NCBI GenBank assembly: GCA_009377795.1 | Contig: WHTJ01000013.1 | Coordinates: 1-63,902, forward strand | Direction of reading: 5' to 3' | From: Propionibacteriales bacterium | GTDB taxonomy: Bacteria; Actinomycetota; Actinomycetes; Propionibacteriales; Nocardioidaceae | DNA length: 63,902 nucleotides | Shown here: one piece after another, positions 29,861 through 38,534 of the stretch | Numbering within the stretch: position 1 is the stretch's first letter | Layout of the letters: each line of letters begins with the position of its first letter | Made by a program: the position numbers and the translations under genes | Notes under the pieces: generated by a model | What the model was told of the DNA's origin: nothing | Databases searched by the model: none | Seen by the model: only the letters and a program-made list of their open reading frames with translations

Positions 29861-30856
29861 TTAGTTTCGTGGAGTACGCCGCCGAAGCGTGACATGGCAG
29901 CGGCCGTCGTCCCGCCCGTCCTCGGCCACCACCCAACCAGATGCGGCGGCGATCGCGCACACCCGCTCCAGCGCGGCGGCGGTCCGCGGGTCGTCGGCTC
30001 CCCGGATCCGCACCAGCGTGTCACCGTCCAGGTCGGCGGCGAGCCCGGCCGCGTCCGCGAGTTCGAGGATCTCCGGGACGTCCCGGCCGCGGGCGCCGAG
30101 CGCCTCGAGCGCCCGGTCGTCGTCTCGGCGTACGGCGGCCACCACCGCGTCCTGCGCCCCGAGTGCGAAGAGGTCGCCGGCGTCGTCGCGGATCAGGGCG
30201 TCCGCGCCCGGTCCGTCGTCCTCCGGCGCGAGGACGTACTCGCCGAGTCCGCGCAGCACGGCCGCCGGGCAGTGGTCGAGCTTTCCCATCACGAGGTCCG
30301 CGAGCCCGGCGATCTCGTCCGCGACCGCGGGCGCGGTGACGTCGAGGGTGTTTCCGTGGCGATCGGTCATGCCGGCGTGGTCGACGTACGCCGGCAGCCC
30401 GGCACATCCGATCGCGATGTCGGTCTGGCCGAGCCGCCACGGTCGCCCGGCGGTGTCGGAGATGACGACCGCGACGTTGCGGCCGGGGTCCCGGCGGATC
30501 GCCCTCCGCAGCCGGCGCGCGCTGGCGTCCGGGTCGAGCGGCAGCAGCACGACGGTCCCCGGTTTGGTGTTGCTGGCGTCGACGCCAGCGGCGGCGAGCG
30601 TGATGCCGTGGCGGGTGCGCGCGATCACGGTCTGCTCCCGGCGCGCCACCACCCGGGCGGTCTCGTCGACGACCGCCTCCTCCCGGCCGGAGGCGACCAC
30701 CCGGGCCTCGGACTTGCTGACCACCTTGCTGGTCACGACCACGATGTCGCCGTCGTACAACGGGCCCGCGTGCCGGACCAGCATGCTCGCGAGGTCGTCG
30801 CCCGGATACACCTCGGGTAGGCCGTCCACACCGGTCGCGGTGATGCCGCGGCTCAT
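29861..30856 (-). CDS. fbiB: Coenzyme F420-0:L-glutamate ligase (FbiB without nitroreductase domain)
   Basis: 331 aa. The CofE-like ligase region (about 1-245) has GDIVVVTSKVVSKSEARVV, VVISDTAGRPWRLGQTDIAIG and ADLVMGKLDHCPAAVLRGL. It adds glutamates to F420-0. The C-terminal ~85 residues are short and Arg/Asp-rich and do not resemble the ~200-residue FMN nitroreductase domain that mycobacterial FbiB (about 448 aa) uses to reduce dehydro-F420-0. The ATG overlaps the fbiA stop by 4 nt. Confidence 0.88.
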   Translation of the reverse strand: MSRGITATGVDGLPEVYPGDDLASMLVRHAGPLYDGDIVVVTSKVVSKSEARVVASGREEAVVDETARVVARREQTVIARTRHGITLAAAGVDASNTKPGTVVLLPLDPDASARRLRRAIRRDPGRNVAVVISDTAGRPWRLGQTDIAIGCAGLPAYVDHAGMTDRHGNTLDVTAPAVADEIAGLADLVMGKLDHCPAAVLRGLGEYVLAPEDDGPGADALIRDDAGDLFALGAQDAVVAAVRRDDDRALEALGARGRDVPEILELADAAGLAADLDGDTLVRIRGADDPRTAAALERVCAIAAASGWVVAEDGRDDGRCHVTLRRRTPRN

Positions 30857-31866
30857 CGGCGTACGTCCTGAGCCAGCGTGAGCGCCTGTGCGGCCATCCC
30901 GGCCGTGGCGGCGACGTCGGTCATCATCAGCGGTATGGCGCGGCAGGCGATGCCCGCGGACTGCACCTCGACCACGCTCGCCTCGTCGCTGGAGTCGACC
31001 AGCCATCCGTCGATGACGCCGCCGCCCGTCCGCGCGCCGTAATGCCGGGCGACCGCGCCGGCCGTCGCCTCCACGCCGATCGCGGCCAGGACGGCGTCGG
31101 CCATCCCGCGCACCGGCCGGTTCGCGACGATCGGGGACACCCCGACCACCGGCGCCCTCGTGGAGAGCACCGCATCCCGGATCCCGGCGACTCCCAGGAT
31201 GGTCCCGACCGAGACCACCGGGTTGGAGGGTGGAACCAGCAGGACGTCGGCATCCCGGATCGCTTCGAGTACGCCGGGCGCCGGCTTGGCGTCGTCGCCT
31301 CCGACGACGACGATCCCCCGGGCCGGGACCTTCGCATGGAGGCGTACCCAGTACTCCTGGAAGTGCACCGCACGCCGGCCCGAATGGCTGGCGGGGTCGT
31401 CGATCACGACATGGGTCTCCGCCCGGTCGTCCGACATCGGGAGCAGCCGGATCTGTGTCGAGTGACGCGTCGGCCACCGGGTGGCCAGGGCCGCGGTGAC
31501 CGCGGACAGCGGATACCCCGCGCCCAGCATCTGGGTCCGCACGATGTGGGTCGCCAGGTCGCGGTCGCCGAGTCCGAACCAGGTGGGCTCCACGCCGTAC
31601 GCCGCGAGCTCCTCCTTGGCGTGCCAGCTCTCGTCGCGTCGTCCCCAGCCGCGAGCCTCGTCGATGCCGCCGCCGAGGGTATACATCACCGTGTCGAGAT
31701 CAGGGCATACCCGAAGGCCGAACAGCCACATGTCGTCGGCAGTGTTGACGATGACGTCCAGCCGGTGCTGTGACCCGGGAGCCGGCGGTACGGTGTCCAG
31801 ATGGGTGAGTAGCCCACGCAGGAACCGCGCTCCGCCGATTCCCCCACTCAGTGCGGTGACTCGCAT
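30853..31866 (-). CDS. fbiA: F420 biosynthesis phosphotransferase FbiA (CofD family)
   Basis: 337 aa. VTALSGGIGGARFLRGLL is the CofD start; VIVNTADDMWLFGLRVCPD (NTADD motif), LGDRDLATHIVRT and PSNPVVSVGTIL follow. The enzyme transfers the phospho-lactyl or phosphoenolpyruvyl moiety from an activated guanylyl donor to the deazaflavin Fo. ATG at 31866; the longer open frame upstream is non-coding, since it runs antisense to the gene at 31942. Confidence 0.94.
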   Translation of the reverse strand: MRVTALSGGIGGARFLRGLLTHLDTVPPAPGSQHRLDVIVNTADDMWLFGLRVCPDLDTVMYTLGGGIDEARGWGRRDESWHAKEELAAYGVEPTWFGLGDRDLATHIVRTQMLGAGYPLSAVTAALATRWPTRHSTQIRLLPMSDDRAETHVVIDDPASHSGRRAVHFQEYWVRLHAKVPARGIVVVGGDDAKPAPGVLEAIRDADVLLVPPSNPVVSVGTILGVAGIRDAVLSTRAPVVGVSPIVANRPVRGMADAVLAAIGVEATAGAVARHYGARTGGGVIDGWLVDSSDEASVVEVQSAGIACRAIPLMMTDVAATAGMAAQALTLAQDVRR

Positions 31867-31941
31867 GCGGACTAGTCTCCCCCGTGGCCCTTCGTTGTGG
31901 GACGCTGCCATACGCAAACCGCACTCAGCATGGGAGTAACT

Positions 31942-33327
31942 GTGGTCACCGAATCGACCAAGAAGCTCCGCGAGCTGTTCGCCTTCGTCCTCTTGGGCAT
32001 CGTGTTCGTGGAGATCGTCGCCGTCATCCCGATGTGGTTCAAGGACGAGTTCGCCGGGTTCTCCTCCGCGGCGGTCGTCACCAGCGGGATGTTCGCCAGT
32101 CCGGTGCTGATCGGACTGGTGGTCCTGGCGGTCGCGATCGTGACACACATGGGTGAGCCGAGCGGCAACGCGCGGTCCGTCACGACTCTGGCTGTCGTAC
32201 TTCTCGTGGTGATGGTGTTCCTGACCCTGATCTCGTGGATCTCGGGTCTGACCGACGAGACGGCGCCGCGGGCCCTCGGGGCGAACGTCGTGTTCGGCGG
32301 CATGTTCGGCGCCGGCAAGATCACCGGGTCGATCCTGGTACTGGCGAACGTCGTGCTCGCCGGTGTCGGCATCTGGTGGGCGCTCGTGACCCTCCAAGCG
32401 TTGCCGGCTCCGGTCAAGGCGCCGACGCCGGCCCAGCAGCCTCAGCAACCGTGGGGTCAGCCGGGTTATGGCCAGACCGGCATGGCCTGGGGTGCTCAGC
32501 AGCAGCCGCCGCAGGGTTGGGGACCGCCGCCGCAGCAGCCCGGCTGGGGTCAGCCGGCGCCACCGCAGCCGGGGTGGGGTCAGCAGCCGAGTCCCGCGGC
32601 GTGGGGTCAGGCGCCTGAGCAGGCGCCGCCGCCGCAGCAGCCCGCCTGGGGTCAGCCGGCGCCACCGCAGCCGGGGTGGGGTCAGCAGTCCGAGCCCGCG
32701 GCATGGGGTCAGGCGCCAGAGCAGGCACCGCCGCCGCAGCAGCCCGCCTGGGGTCAGCCGGCGCCACCGCAGCCGGGGTGGGGGCAGCAGCCCGAACAGC
32801 CCGAGTGGGGTCAGCAGCCGGAGCAGCCCGAGTGGGGTCAGCCGGAGACCGCGGGGTGGGGTCAGCAGCCCGAGCAGCCCGAGTGGGGCCAGCCGGAGAC
32901 CGCCGAGTGGGGTCAACCGCCGGAGCAGCCGCAGGAGCCCGCCTGGGGACAGCCGGAGCCGGAGCCCGTACCGGAGGCCGAGCCCGCACTGGAGGCCGAG
33001 CCCGCACTGGAGGCCGAGCCCGCACTGGAGGCCGAGCCCGTAGCGGCGGTCGAGCCCGTGCCGGAGCCAGAGCCGGTGGCGGAGCCAGAGGCAGAGCCCG
33101 GGACGGAGGAACCGCCCGCGGCGGAAGCCGAGTTCATGGCCGTGACCGAGTTCGCGCCGCCGGAGGGTGCGGCCATACCGGACAGTGGACCCGTGCCGGA
33201 GAGCGGGCCCGTGCCGGAGGGCGGGCCCGTGCCGGAGGGCGAAACGGCACCGGAGGAAGAGGCCGAGCCCGCCGATCACCGGCGGGAGCAACCGCCGCAT
33301 GAGGGCGGTTGGTGGTCGCAGACCTGA
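31942..33327 (+). CDS. Membrane protein with long WGQ/Pro-Gln repeat tail
   Basis: 461 aa. About four membrane helices in residues 10-155 are followed by about 300 residues of low-complexity sequence. The first part is a run of WGQ-containing repeats (34-residue units such as QPAPPQPGWGQQ), the second an acidic Pro/Glu/Ala stretch with EAEPAL repeats, ending GGWWSQT. The tail is almost certainly disordered and probably cytoplasmic; no function is known to me. GTG at 31942 has GGGAG at 5 nt; ATG 31930 is an alternative. Divergent from fbiA. Confidence 0.75.
   Translation: MVTESTKKLRELFAFVLLGIVFVEIVAVIPMWFKDEFAGFSSAAVVTSGMFASPVLIGLVVLAVAIVTHMGEPSGNARSVTTLAVVLLVVMVFLTLISWISGLTDETAPRALGANVVFGGMFGAGKITGSILVLANVVLAGVGIWWALVTLQALPAPVKAPTPAQQPQQPWGQPGYGQTGMAWGAQQQPPQGWGPPPQQPGWGQPAPPQPGWGQQPSPAAWGQAPEQAPPPQQPAWGQPAPPQPGWGQQSEPAAWGQAPEQAPPPQQPAWGQPAPPQPGWGQQPEQPEWGQQPEQPEWGQPETAGWGQQPEQPEWGQPETAEWGQPPEQPQEPAWGQPEPEPVPEAEPALEAEPALEAEPALEAEPVAAVEPVPEPEPVAEPEAEPGTEEPPAAEAEFMAVTEFAPPEGAAIPDSGPVPESGPVPEGGPVPEGETAPEEEAEPADHRREQPPHEGGWWSQT
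32551..32800 (+). repeat. 102-bp tandem repeat inside the WGQ-tail gene
   Basis: Units begin at 32551, 32653 and 32755 (each starting CAGCCGGCGCCACCGCAG); the first two are full 102-bp copies with a few substitutions and the third degenerates after about 45 bp. The period is 34 codons, so the frame is kept. Shorter related repeats continue to about 33030. Confidence 0.9.
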
Positions 33328-33349
33328 CCGGCGACGATCCGTCGCGTCG

Positions 33350-33379
33350 AAGGCCCATCCGGCAGTCCGGGTGGGCCTT
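33350..33379 (+). terminator. Intrinsic-type hairpin after the WGQ-tail gene
   Basis: AAGGCCCATCCGG (33350-33362), 4-nt loop, CCGGGTGGGCCTT (33367-33379): 13 pairs with one G-T. It lies 23 nt after the stop. No long T-tract. Confidence 0.65.
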
Positions 33380-33447
33380 CCGCCTGTACCACACGTAGTG
33401 AATTATGAAAAATGTCCGGCGTGTCGGCACAAATATCAGATGACGGC

Positions 33448-33477
33448 TTGACGGAACGGTATTGACGGGCATGTAAT
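33448..33477 (+). promoter_or_regulatory. Putative whiB promoter
   Basis: TTGACG (33448-33453), 18 bp, TGTAAT (33472-33477), in an AT-rich stretch unlike the rest of the window. A second TTGACG lies at 33462-33467. The leader to the WhiB start would be about 105 nt. Confidence 0.5.
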
Positions 33478-33589
33478 TTCACGTGTGTCGTTTTGTTGGC
33501 GCTCCGCGGCGTCGAACGCAAGGGCGACACGCCATGTGAAGCGAAGAAGAGGATTCACGGTGACGATCAGGGTCGAGGAGGCGAGCACC

Positions 33590-33847
33590 ATGGATGAATT
33601 CGATGTGCTCGGCATAACAGTGACCGACGAACTCACCTGGCAGGAACGCGCGCTCTGCGCTCAAACCGACCCGGAGTCGTTCTTTCCAGAGAAGGGCGGG
33701 TCGACTCGGGAGGCGAAGAAGGTTTGTCTGTCGTGCGAGGTTCGTGGCGAGTGCTTGGAGTACGCCCTGCAACACGATGAGCGATTCGGTATCTGGGGTG
33801 GTCTGTCCGAGCGAGAACGCCGCAGGTTGAAGAAGCGCGCGGTGTGA
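33590..33847 (+). CDS. whiB2: WhiB-family iron-sulfur regulator (WhiB2/WhmD type)
   Basis: 85 aa from the ATG at 33590, which has GAGGAGG 8 nt upstream; a GTG at 33560 is a possible longer start. Cluster ligands are C23, C46, C49 and C55 (C-x22-C-x2-C-x5-C). ALCAQTDPESFFPEKGGSTR and the turn HDERFGIWGGLSERERR are nearly those of WhmD/WhiB2, which controls septation and sigma-factor-dependent transcription. The fbiA/fbiB and mannose neighbours match the whiB2 locus of mycobacteria. Confidence 0.95.
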   Translation: MDEFDVLGITVTDELTWQERALCAQTDPESFFPEKGGSTREAKKVCLSCEVRGECLEYALQHDERFGIWGGLSERERRRLKKRAV

Positions 33848-33872
33848 CGAGCATCGCCCGCATCGCGTCGAG

Positions 33873-33899
33873 GCGGATCGTCCCGTCGGTGTGATCCGC
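33873..33899 (+). terminator. Hairpin after whiB
   Basis: GCGGATC (33873-33879) and GATCCGC (33893-33899) with a 13-nt loop, 26 nt after the whiB stop. Weak candidate terminator. Confidence 0.35.
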
Positions 33900-33973
33900 G
33901 AGCGGCTTCGTCTACGCTGTCCCCCGCGCGGATCACGTCGCGTTTCCGCGGCGTACCACCGCCACCGGGCCTC

Positions 33974-36900
33974 GTGACCAGGGGCTCCGGACAGCCCACC
34001 GACGAGTCGAGGTCTTCACGCCGGATGACGCACTCCGCTCCCGCAGCGTCGCGCCCACTCGTCACCGCAGTCCTGGTCGTCCATGACGGCGCGCGCTGGC
34101 TTCCCCGCCTGCTGGAGACGCTGACCGCACAACGGAGCCTTCCCGATCGCATCGTCGTGGTCGACACCGGAAGCACCGACGACTCACGGCGGTTGCTCGA
34201 ATCAACCCTCGGGCCCCGTGCCATCGTCTCCGCGGACCGCGGCCTGGCGTTCGGCGACGCCGTACGGCTCGGCCTCGAACACCTGCCCCCCGATGGACAC
34301 GATCCCGCCGGTGAGTGGCTGTGGATCCTGCACGACGACTGCCAGCTGGAGTCCGACACCCTCCACCACCTGCTGGCCTCCGTCCAGGCCGACCCGAAGC
34401 TGTCGATCGTCGGGCCGAAGGTCCGCGAGTGGCCACGGCGAAAGCGCCTGCTCGAGGTCGGCCTGACGGTCAGCGGGACCGCACGCCGCGTCACCGGCGT
34501 CGATTCGGGGGAGTACGACCAGGGCCAGCACGACGAGGTGAGCACCCGCCTCGCGGTCGCCAGCGTGGGCATGCTGGTACGTCGCGAGGCATGGGATCGG
34601 CTCGGGGGGTTCGACCCGGACCTCCGGCTGTTCGGCGAGGACGTCGACTTCGGGTGGCGAGCCGCGCGCGCGGGCCTGCGTACGGCGGTGTGCTCGCAGG
34701 CCGTCGTCTACCACGCCGAGGCCTCGGCACGCGGCCAGCGGGCGATCGAGGCGGTGCGCGGCCGGCCGCACCGGCTGGCCCGCGAGCATGCGCTCTACAC
34801 CGTGCTGGTCAACTCGCCGGCCTGGAAGCTGCCGTGGTTATGGCTGCGGCTGACCGTGGGCTCGGTGCTTCGCGCCCTGGGTCTCGTGTTGGTCAAGGCG
34901 CCCGGCGCGGCCGCGGACGAGCTGGTCGCGCTGCTGGCGACCTGGGTAAAGCCGATGCGGCTGCTCCGCGGCCGGGTCAGACGCCGGCGCGCTCACCGCG
35001 TTCCGCACTCGGCGGTTCGCCCGTTGCTGGCGCCGTGGTGGGCGCCGTACCGGCAGGCGGTGGACCTGGTCGGCCAGGTGGTCGCCGAGGCCGTCGCGGC
35101 GGTCTCCGAACGTACCCGCAGGACGGCCCGCGGCGCTGAGACCGGACCGGTCGCCGACGAGGCGCAGAACCTCACCGCGCAACCGGGGATGGTGACCTGG
35201 CTGCTCGGCCGGCCGATGGCTCTGGTGGCGATCGGACTCGCCGTGCTGTCGCTGTTCGGCGGCGTCGACGTGGTCGGCCCCGGTCTGTTGCGCGGCGGGG
35301 CGTTGCTGCCCGCCGCGCCCGGCGCCGCCGATTGGTGGAGCCTGTACGGCGAGACATGGCATCCGGTGTCGACCGGAAGCGACCTTCCGGCACCGCCGTA
35401 CGTCGCCGTCCTCGGCGGACTCGCGACCGTACTCCTGGGCAAGGCGTGGCTGGTGGTCGACCTGCTCATCGGCTTCTCCGTACCCCTGACCGCGCTGGCC
35501 GCCTACGCCCTCACCCGGAGGCTGGTCCGCTCGACGCCGGTCGCGATCTGGGCCGCGGTGAGCTACGCGTTGTTGCCGGTCCTGACCGGTGCTGTTTCGC
35601 AGGGCCGACTAGGAACCGTGGTGGCGACCATGGTCGCGCCGCTGGCCGCCCGCGGGCTGATCTCGACTGTGCGCGGCAGCGATCAGCAGCGCCGCTGGCG
35701 GGCGGCGGTGGGCGCCGGCCTGGTGCTCGCCGTGCTGACCGCCTTCGTGCCGGTGGCGCTCGGGATCGTCGCGATCGTGGCGATCGGCGTTTGGCTGCTG
35801 TTGACCGAGCCGTCGAGCGAGCGGGCGTGGGAGCTTCCCGCGCGCCTCCTCGTGGCTCTGGTGGTCCCGGTCGTGCTGCTGATGCCGTGGCTGCTGGAGC
35901 TCGGGACGGAGCTCTCGGCATGGTTCGGGGGCGAGGCGGGCTACGGCGAGCAGGTTGCGGCGGATCCCGCGTCCAGAGGGGACCTGCTGATGGGGCGGCC
36001 GGGCGGCGTCGGTGATGCGCCCGGCTGGGTCACCGTCGGTCTCGTGCTCGCGGCCCTGGCGGCGTTGGTCCGTACGGACCGTCGCCGGGGTGCTGTGCTG
36101 TGCTGGCTGGTGGCGGTCGGTGGACTGGTCGGCGTACTGCTGGCCCAGCGCCAGGACACCTGGCCCGGCTTCGCGTTGATCACGGTCTACGGCGCGCTGG
36201 TCTGCGCCGCCGCGCTGGCGGGCGACGGCTTGATGCAGCGCCTGACCGGGGTGAGCTTCAGCTGGCGGCAGCCGGTGATCGCCGGGGTCGCCGGGGTCGC
36301 CGGGCTCGTTCCGGTCGCGAGTCTGGCGTGGTGGCTGCTGGCGGACCCGGAGACGTTGGTGGAGCGGCGGGCTCCGGTCGACTTCCCGGTCTTCATGGCG
36401 GACCTCCAGCAGACCCCGGAGGCGCCCCGTACGTTGATCATCGAGGGCGGTACGGAGTCACCCCAGGCGCATCTGTCGCGCGAGGCGGGCATGTTCATCG
36501 GCCACGACGACGTCATCCCCGAACCGCCGGAGGAACTGCTCGAGCTGGTCGCCCGGCTGACCAGCGACCCCAGTGCCGAGGACGTGCGGATGCTGGCCGA
36601 CCACGGTGTGGGCTTCATCCTGCTCCGGTCGTCCGACCCGGTCACCGTGTCCGCGATCGACAGTGGACCCGGTCTGACCCGGGCCGGTGCCCAGAGCCGC
36701 GCCAGCACGGCGTGGCGACTCGACGTGGCGGCCGGCTCGGTGCGGATCGTCGAGGGCAACGGGCTGGACGGCGGCTCCGGCGCCGTACTCCCCAGCTCGA
36801 CCGGCGCCGTCCACGCCGAGCTTCCCGAGGGGAAGGGGGAGCGGTCGCTGGTCGTGGGCGAGCGGGAGGACCCGGGCTGGCGGGCGACCCTGGACGGCGA

Positions 36901-37087
36901 CGGCCTGACGCCGGTCACGGTGGACGGATGGGGCCAGGGCTTCCAGCTGCCGGAGGGCTCCACCGGAGAACTGGTCGTCGAACACGACTCGGCTCGCGGC
37001 CGATGGCTCGCCGGCCAGATGCTGGTCCTGGTGCTCGTCGTCCTCATGTGCCTGCCCGGGAGGAGGGTCAGCCGTGGAGCGCTCTAG
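33974..37087 (+). CDS. Large multi-pass family 2 glycosyltransferase
   Basis: 1037 aa. A GT2 domain (about 28-290) shows LVTAVLVVHDGARWLPRLLE, VVDTGSTDDSRRLLES, WLWILHDDCQLESD (DxD-like HDDC) and GGFDPDLRLFGEDVDFGWR. About twelve membrane helices follow from residue 400, with an extracellular region at about 780-1005 and a final helix. The layout is conserved in actinobacteria between whiB and DUF5719 (Streptomyces included, from memory), and it may glycosylate wall polymers. Start uncertain: GTG 33974 or ATG 34025; neither has a good ribosome site. It overlaps the next gene by 14 nt. Confidence 0.85.
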   Translation: MTRGSGQPTDESRSSRRMTHSAPAASRPLVTAVLVVHDGARWLPRLLETLTAQRSLPDRIVVVDTGSTDDSRRLLESTLGPRAIVSADRGLAFGDAVRLGLEHLPPDGHDPAGEWLWILHDDCQLESDTLHHLLASVQADPKLSIVGPKVREWPRRKRLLEVGLTVSGTARRVTGVDSGEYDQGQHDEVSTRLAVASVGMLVRREAWDRLGGFDPDLRLFGEDVDFGWRAARAGLRTAVCSQAVVYHAEASARGQRAIEAVRGRPHRLAREHALYTVLVNSPAWKLPWLWLRLTVGSVLRALGLVLVKAPGAAADELVALLATWVKPMRLLRGRVRRRRAHRVPHSAVRPLLAPWWAPYRQAVDLVGQVVAEAVAAVSERTRRTARGAETGPVADEAQNLTAQPGMVTWLLGRPMALVAIGLAVLSLFGGVDVVGPGLLRGGALLPAAPGAADWWSLYGETWHPVSTGSDLPAPPYVAVLGGLATVLLGKAWLVVDLLIGFSVPLTALAAYALTRRLVRSTPVAIWAAVSYALLPVLTGAVSQGRLGTVVATMVAPLAARGLISTVRGSDQQRRWRAAVGAGLVLAVLTAFVPVALGIVAIVAIGVWLLLTEPSSERAWELPARLLVALVVPVVLLMPWLLELGTELSAWFGGEAGYGEQVAADPASRGDLLMGRPGGVGDAPGWVTVGLVLAALAALVRTDRRRGAVLCWLVAVGGLVGVLLAQRQDTWPGFALITVYGALVCAAALAGDGLMQRLTGVSFSWRQPVIAGVAGVAGLVPVASLAWWLLADPETLVERRAPVDFPVFMADLQQTPEAPRTLIIEGGTESPQAHLSREAGMFIGHDDVIPEPPEELLELVARLTSDPSAEDVRMLADHGVGFILLRSSDPVTVSAIDSGPGLTRAGAQSRASTAWRLDVAAGSVRIVEGNGLDGGSGAVLPSSTGAVHAELPEGKGERSLVVGEREDPGWRATLDGDGLTPVTVDGWGQGFQLPEGSTGELVVEHDSARGRWLAGQMLVLVLVVLMCLPGRRVSRGAL

Positions 37088-38504
37088 CCTGGCCGCCCTC
37101 CTCGTCGCCCCGTTGGCGGCGGTGCTGGTCTTCGCCAGTACGCCGGACGAGCCCGAGCCCTCCGACCGGCGGCCGGCCTCCGAGGTGCCGATCGAGCACG
37201 CGTCCCTCGCGTGCCCTGTCATGCCGCCGGGTAGCGAGTTCGGCTCGGCGACCGTGATCTCGCCCACCCTCGACGGTGCCGACGAACCAGTCTCGGACCT
37301 GCCCGAACGGCCGGTGGAGATCGGCTCCGGTCGCGCGAAGGCGGGCGCCCTCGACGGACGCGGCCGGGCCTGGACGGGCGCTCGGAGGAATGCCGTGCAC
37401 GGTATCCGCGTGGAGGCCCAGGGTGCGCTGGCGGCCGGCCTCACCGGCGCGGCCGCCGCGGTGTACGACGGTGGGGAACGGCGCGGCCTGTTCGCGGCCG
37501 CATGCTCCGAGCCGGCGGCACGCTGGTGGTTCCCGAGTGCGTCGAGCAGTGCCGGGCAGACCGGTGTCCTGCAGCTGGCCAACGTCGACACGGGCGTCGC
37601 GGTAGTCGACCTGGCGTTCTTCGGTCCCGACGGTCCGGTAGAGCCCGCGGGCGAGTCGCGGGTCTCGGTGGGCCCGCGCCGGATGACGACGGTGCCGCTG
37701 GACGAGGTCATCCCCGGCGTCGGCGCGGTGAGCGTCGGGGTCTCGGCGAGCCAGGGACGCGTGGTCGCCTCGATGCTGGAGACGTCGACCGACGCGCTGG
37801 ACCCCGCCGGGATCGACGTCATCCCTCCGGCCGCCGATCCGGCACGCCGCGTCGTGCTGACCGGGCTGCCCGGCGACAGCGCCCAGCACACCCTCTCGGT
37901 GGTCAATCCTGGGCAGCTCTCCGCGGTGGTCGACATCGAGATACTCGGGCAGCGGGGCGCGTTCACGCCCACGGACAAGGACTCCCTCCAGGTGCCGGGT
38001 GGCGGCGCGGTGAACATCCGGCTCGGCGACGTGCTCCAGGACCGGATGTCGGGGGTCCGGCTGACGTCCGACCTCCCGGTCACCGCCGCGGTACGTACCG
38101 CGGCCGGGACACCGCTGCGGGACACCGCGTTCGCGGTCGCCGGCGAGCCGCTCACGACCGGGGCCGCCGTACCGCTGCTGTCGAATGCGACCGGAACGCT
38201 CGTGGTCTCCGGTACCGAGCGGGCGCTGGTCCGGGTCAAGGTCGCGCGCGTGAACGCGAAGGGGAGGGTCGTGGGCCGGGCGAAGATCGACGTCCGCGGA
38301 GGGCAGACGGAGACCTGGCGGGTGAAGACGGGCCGTGGTACGGCGTACCTGCGGATCACCGCCGATCGGCCGGACCGGCTGGTCGCGGCCATGCACTGGA
38401 CCCGTCCCGACGGCGGGGGGCGGATGGCGAGCACGGTACCGCTGCACCCACTCCGCCTGACCGTGGACCGGCCGCCGATCACCTACGACCCGGTCGAACC
38501 GTAG
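37074..38504 (+). CDS. DUF5719 family secreted/anchored protein
   Basis: 476 aa. A hydrophobic N-terminal segment (AALLVAPLAAVLVFAS) suggests a signal or membrane anchor; the rest is extracellular beta-rich sequence with paired cysteines (LACPVMPPG, FAAACSEP) and repeated beta-sandwich-like stretches. The family follows the large glycosyltransferase in many actinobacteria and has no known role. GTG start lies inside the upstream gene (14 nt overlap), implying coupled expression. Confidence 0.8.
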   Translation: MERSSLAALLVAPLAAVLVFASTPDEPEPSDRRPASEVPIEHASLACPVMPPGSEFGSATVISPTLDGADEPVSDLPERPVEIGSGRAKAGALDGRGRAWTGARRNAVHGIRVEAQGALAAGLTGAAAAVYDGGERRGLFAAACSEPAARWWFPSASSSAGQTGVLQLANVDTGVAVVDLAFFGPDGPVEPAGESRVSVGPRRMTTVPLDEVIPGVGAVSVGVSASQGRVVASMLETSTDALDPAGIDVIPPAADPARRVVLTGLPGDSAQHTLSVVNPGQLSAVVDIEILGQRGAFTPTDKDSLQVPGGGAVNIRLGDVLQDRMSGVRLTSDLPVTAAVRTAAGTPLRDTAFAVAGEPLTTGAAVPLLSNATGTLVVSGTERALVRVKVARVNAKGRVVGRAKIDVRGGQTETWRVKTGRGTAYLRITADRPDRLVAAMHWTRPDGGGRMASTVPLHPLRLTVDRPPITYDPVEP

Positions 38505-38534
38505 CGACGGCGAAGCCGCCCGGATCTCACCGGC

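Noticed and set aside
32551-32800. CRISPR-like tandem repeat
   Set aside because: Units are 102 bp, directly adjacent, in frame and coding for WGQ repeats; no spacers or cas genes.
30853-33300. 815-aa protein ending in FbiA
   Set aside because: The N-terminal 478 residues are antisense to the WGQ-tail gene; FbiA begins at 31866.
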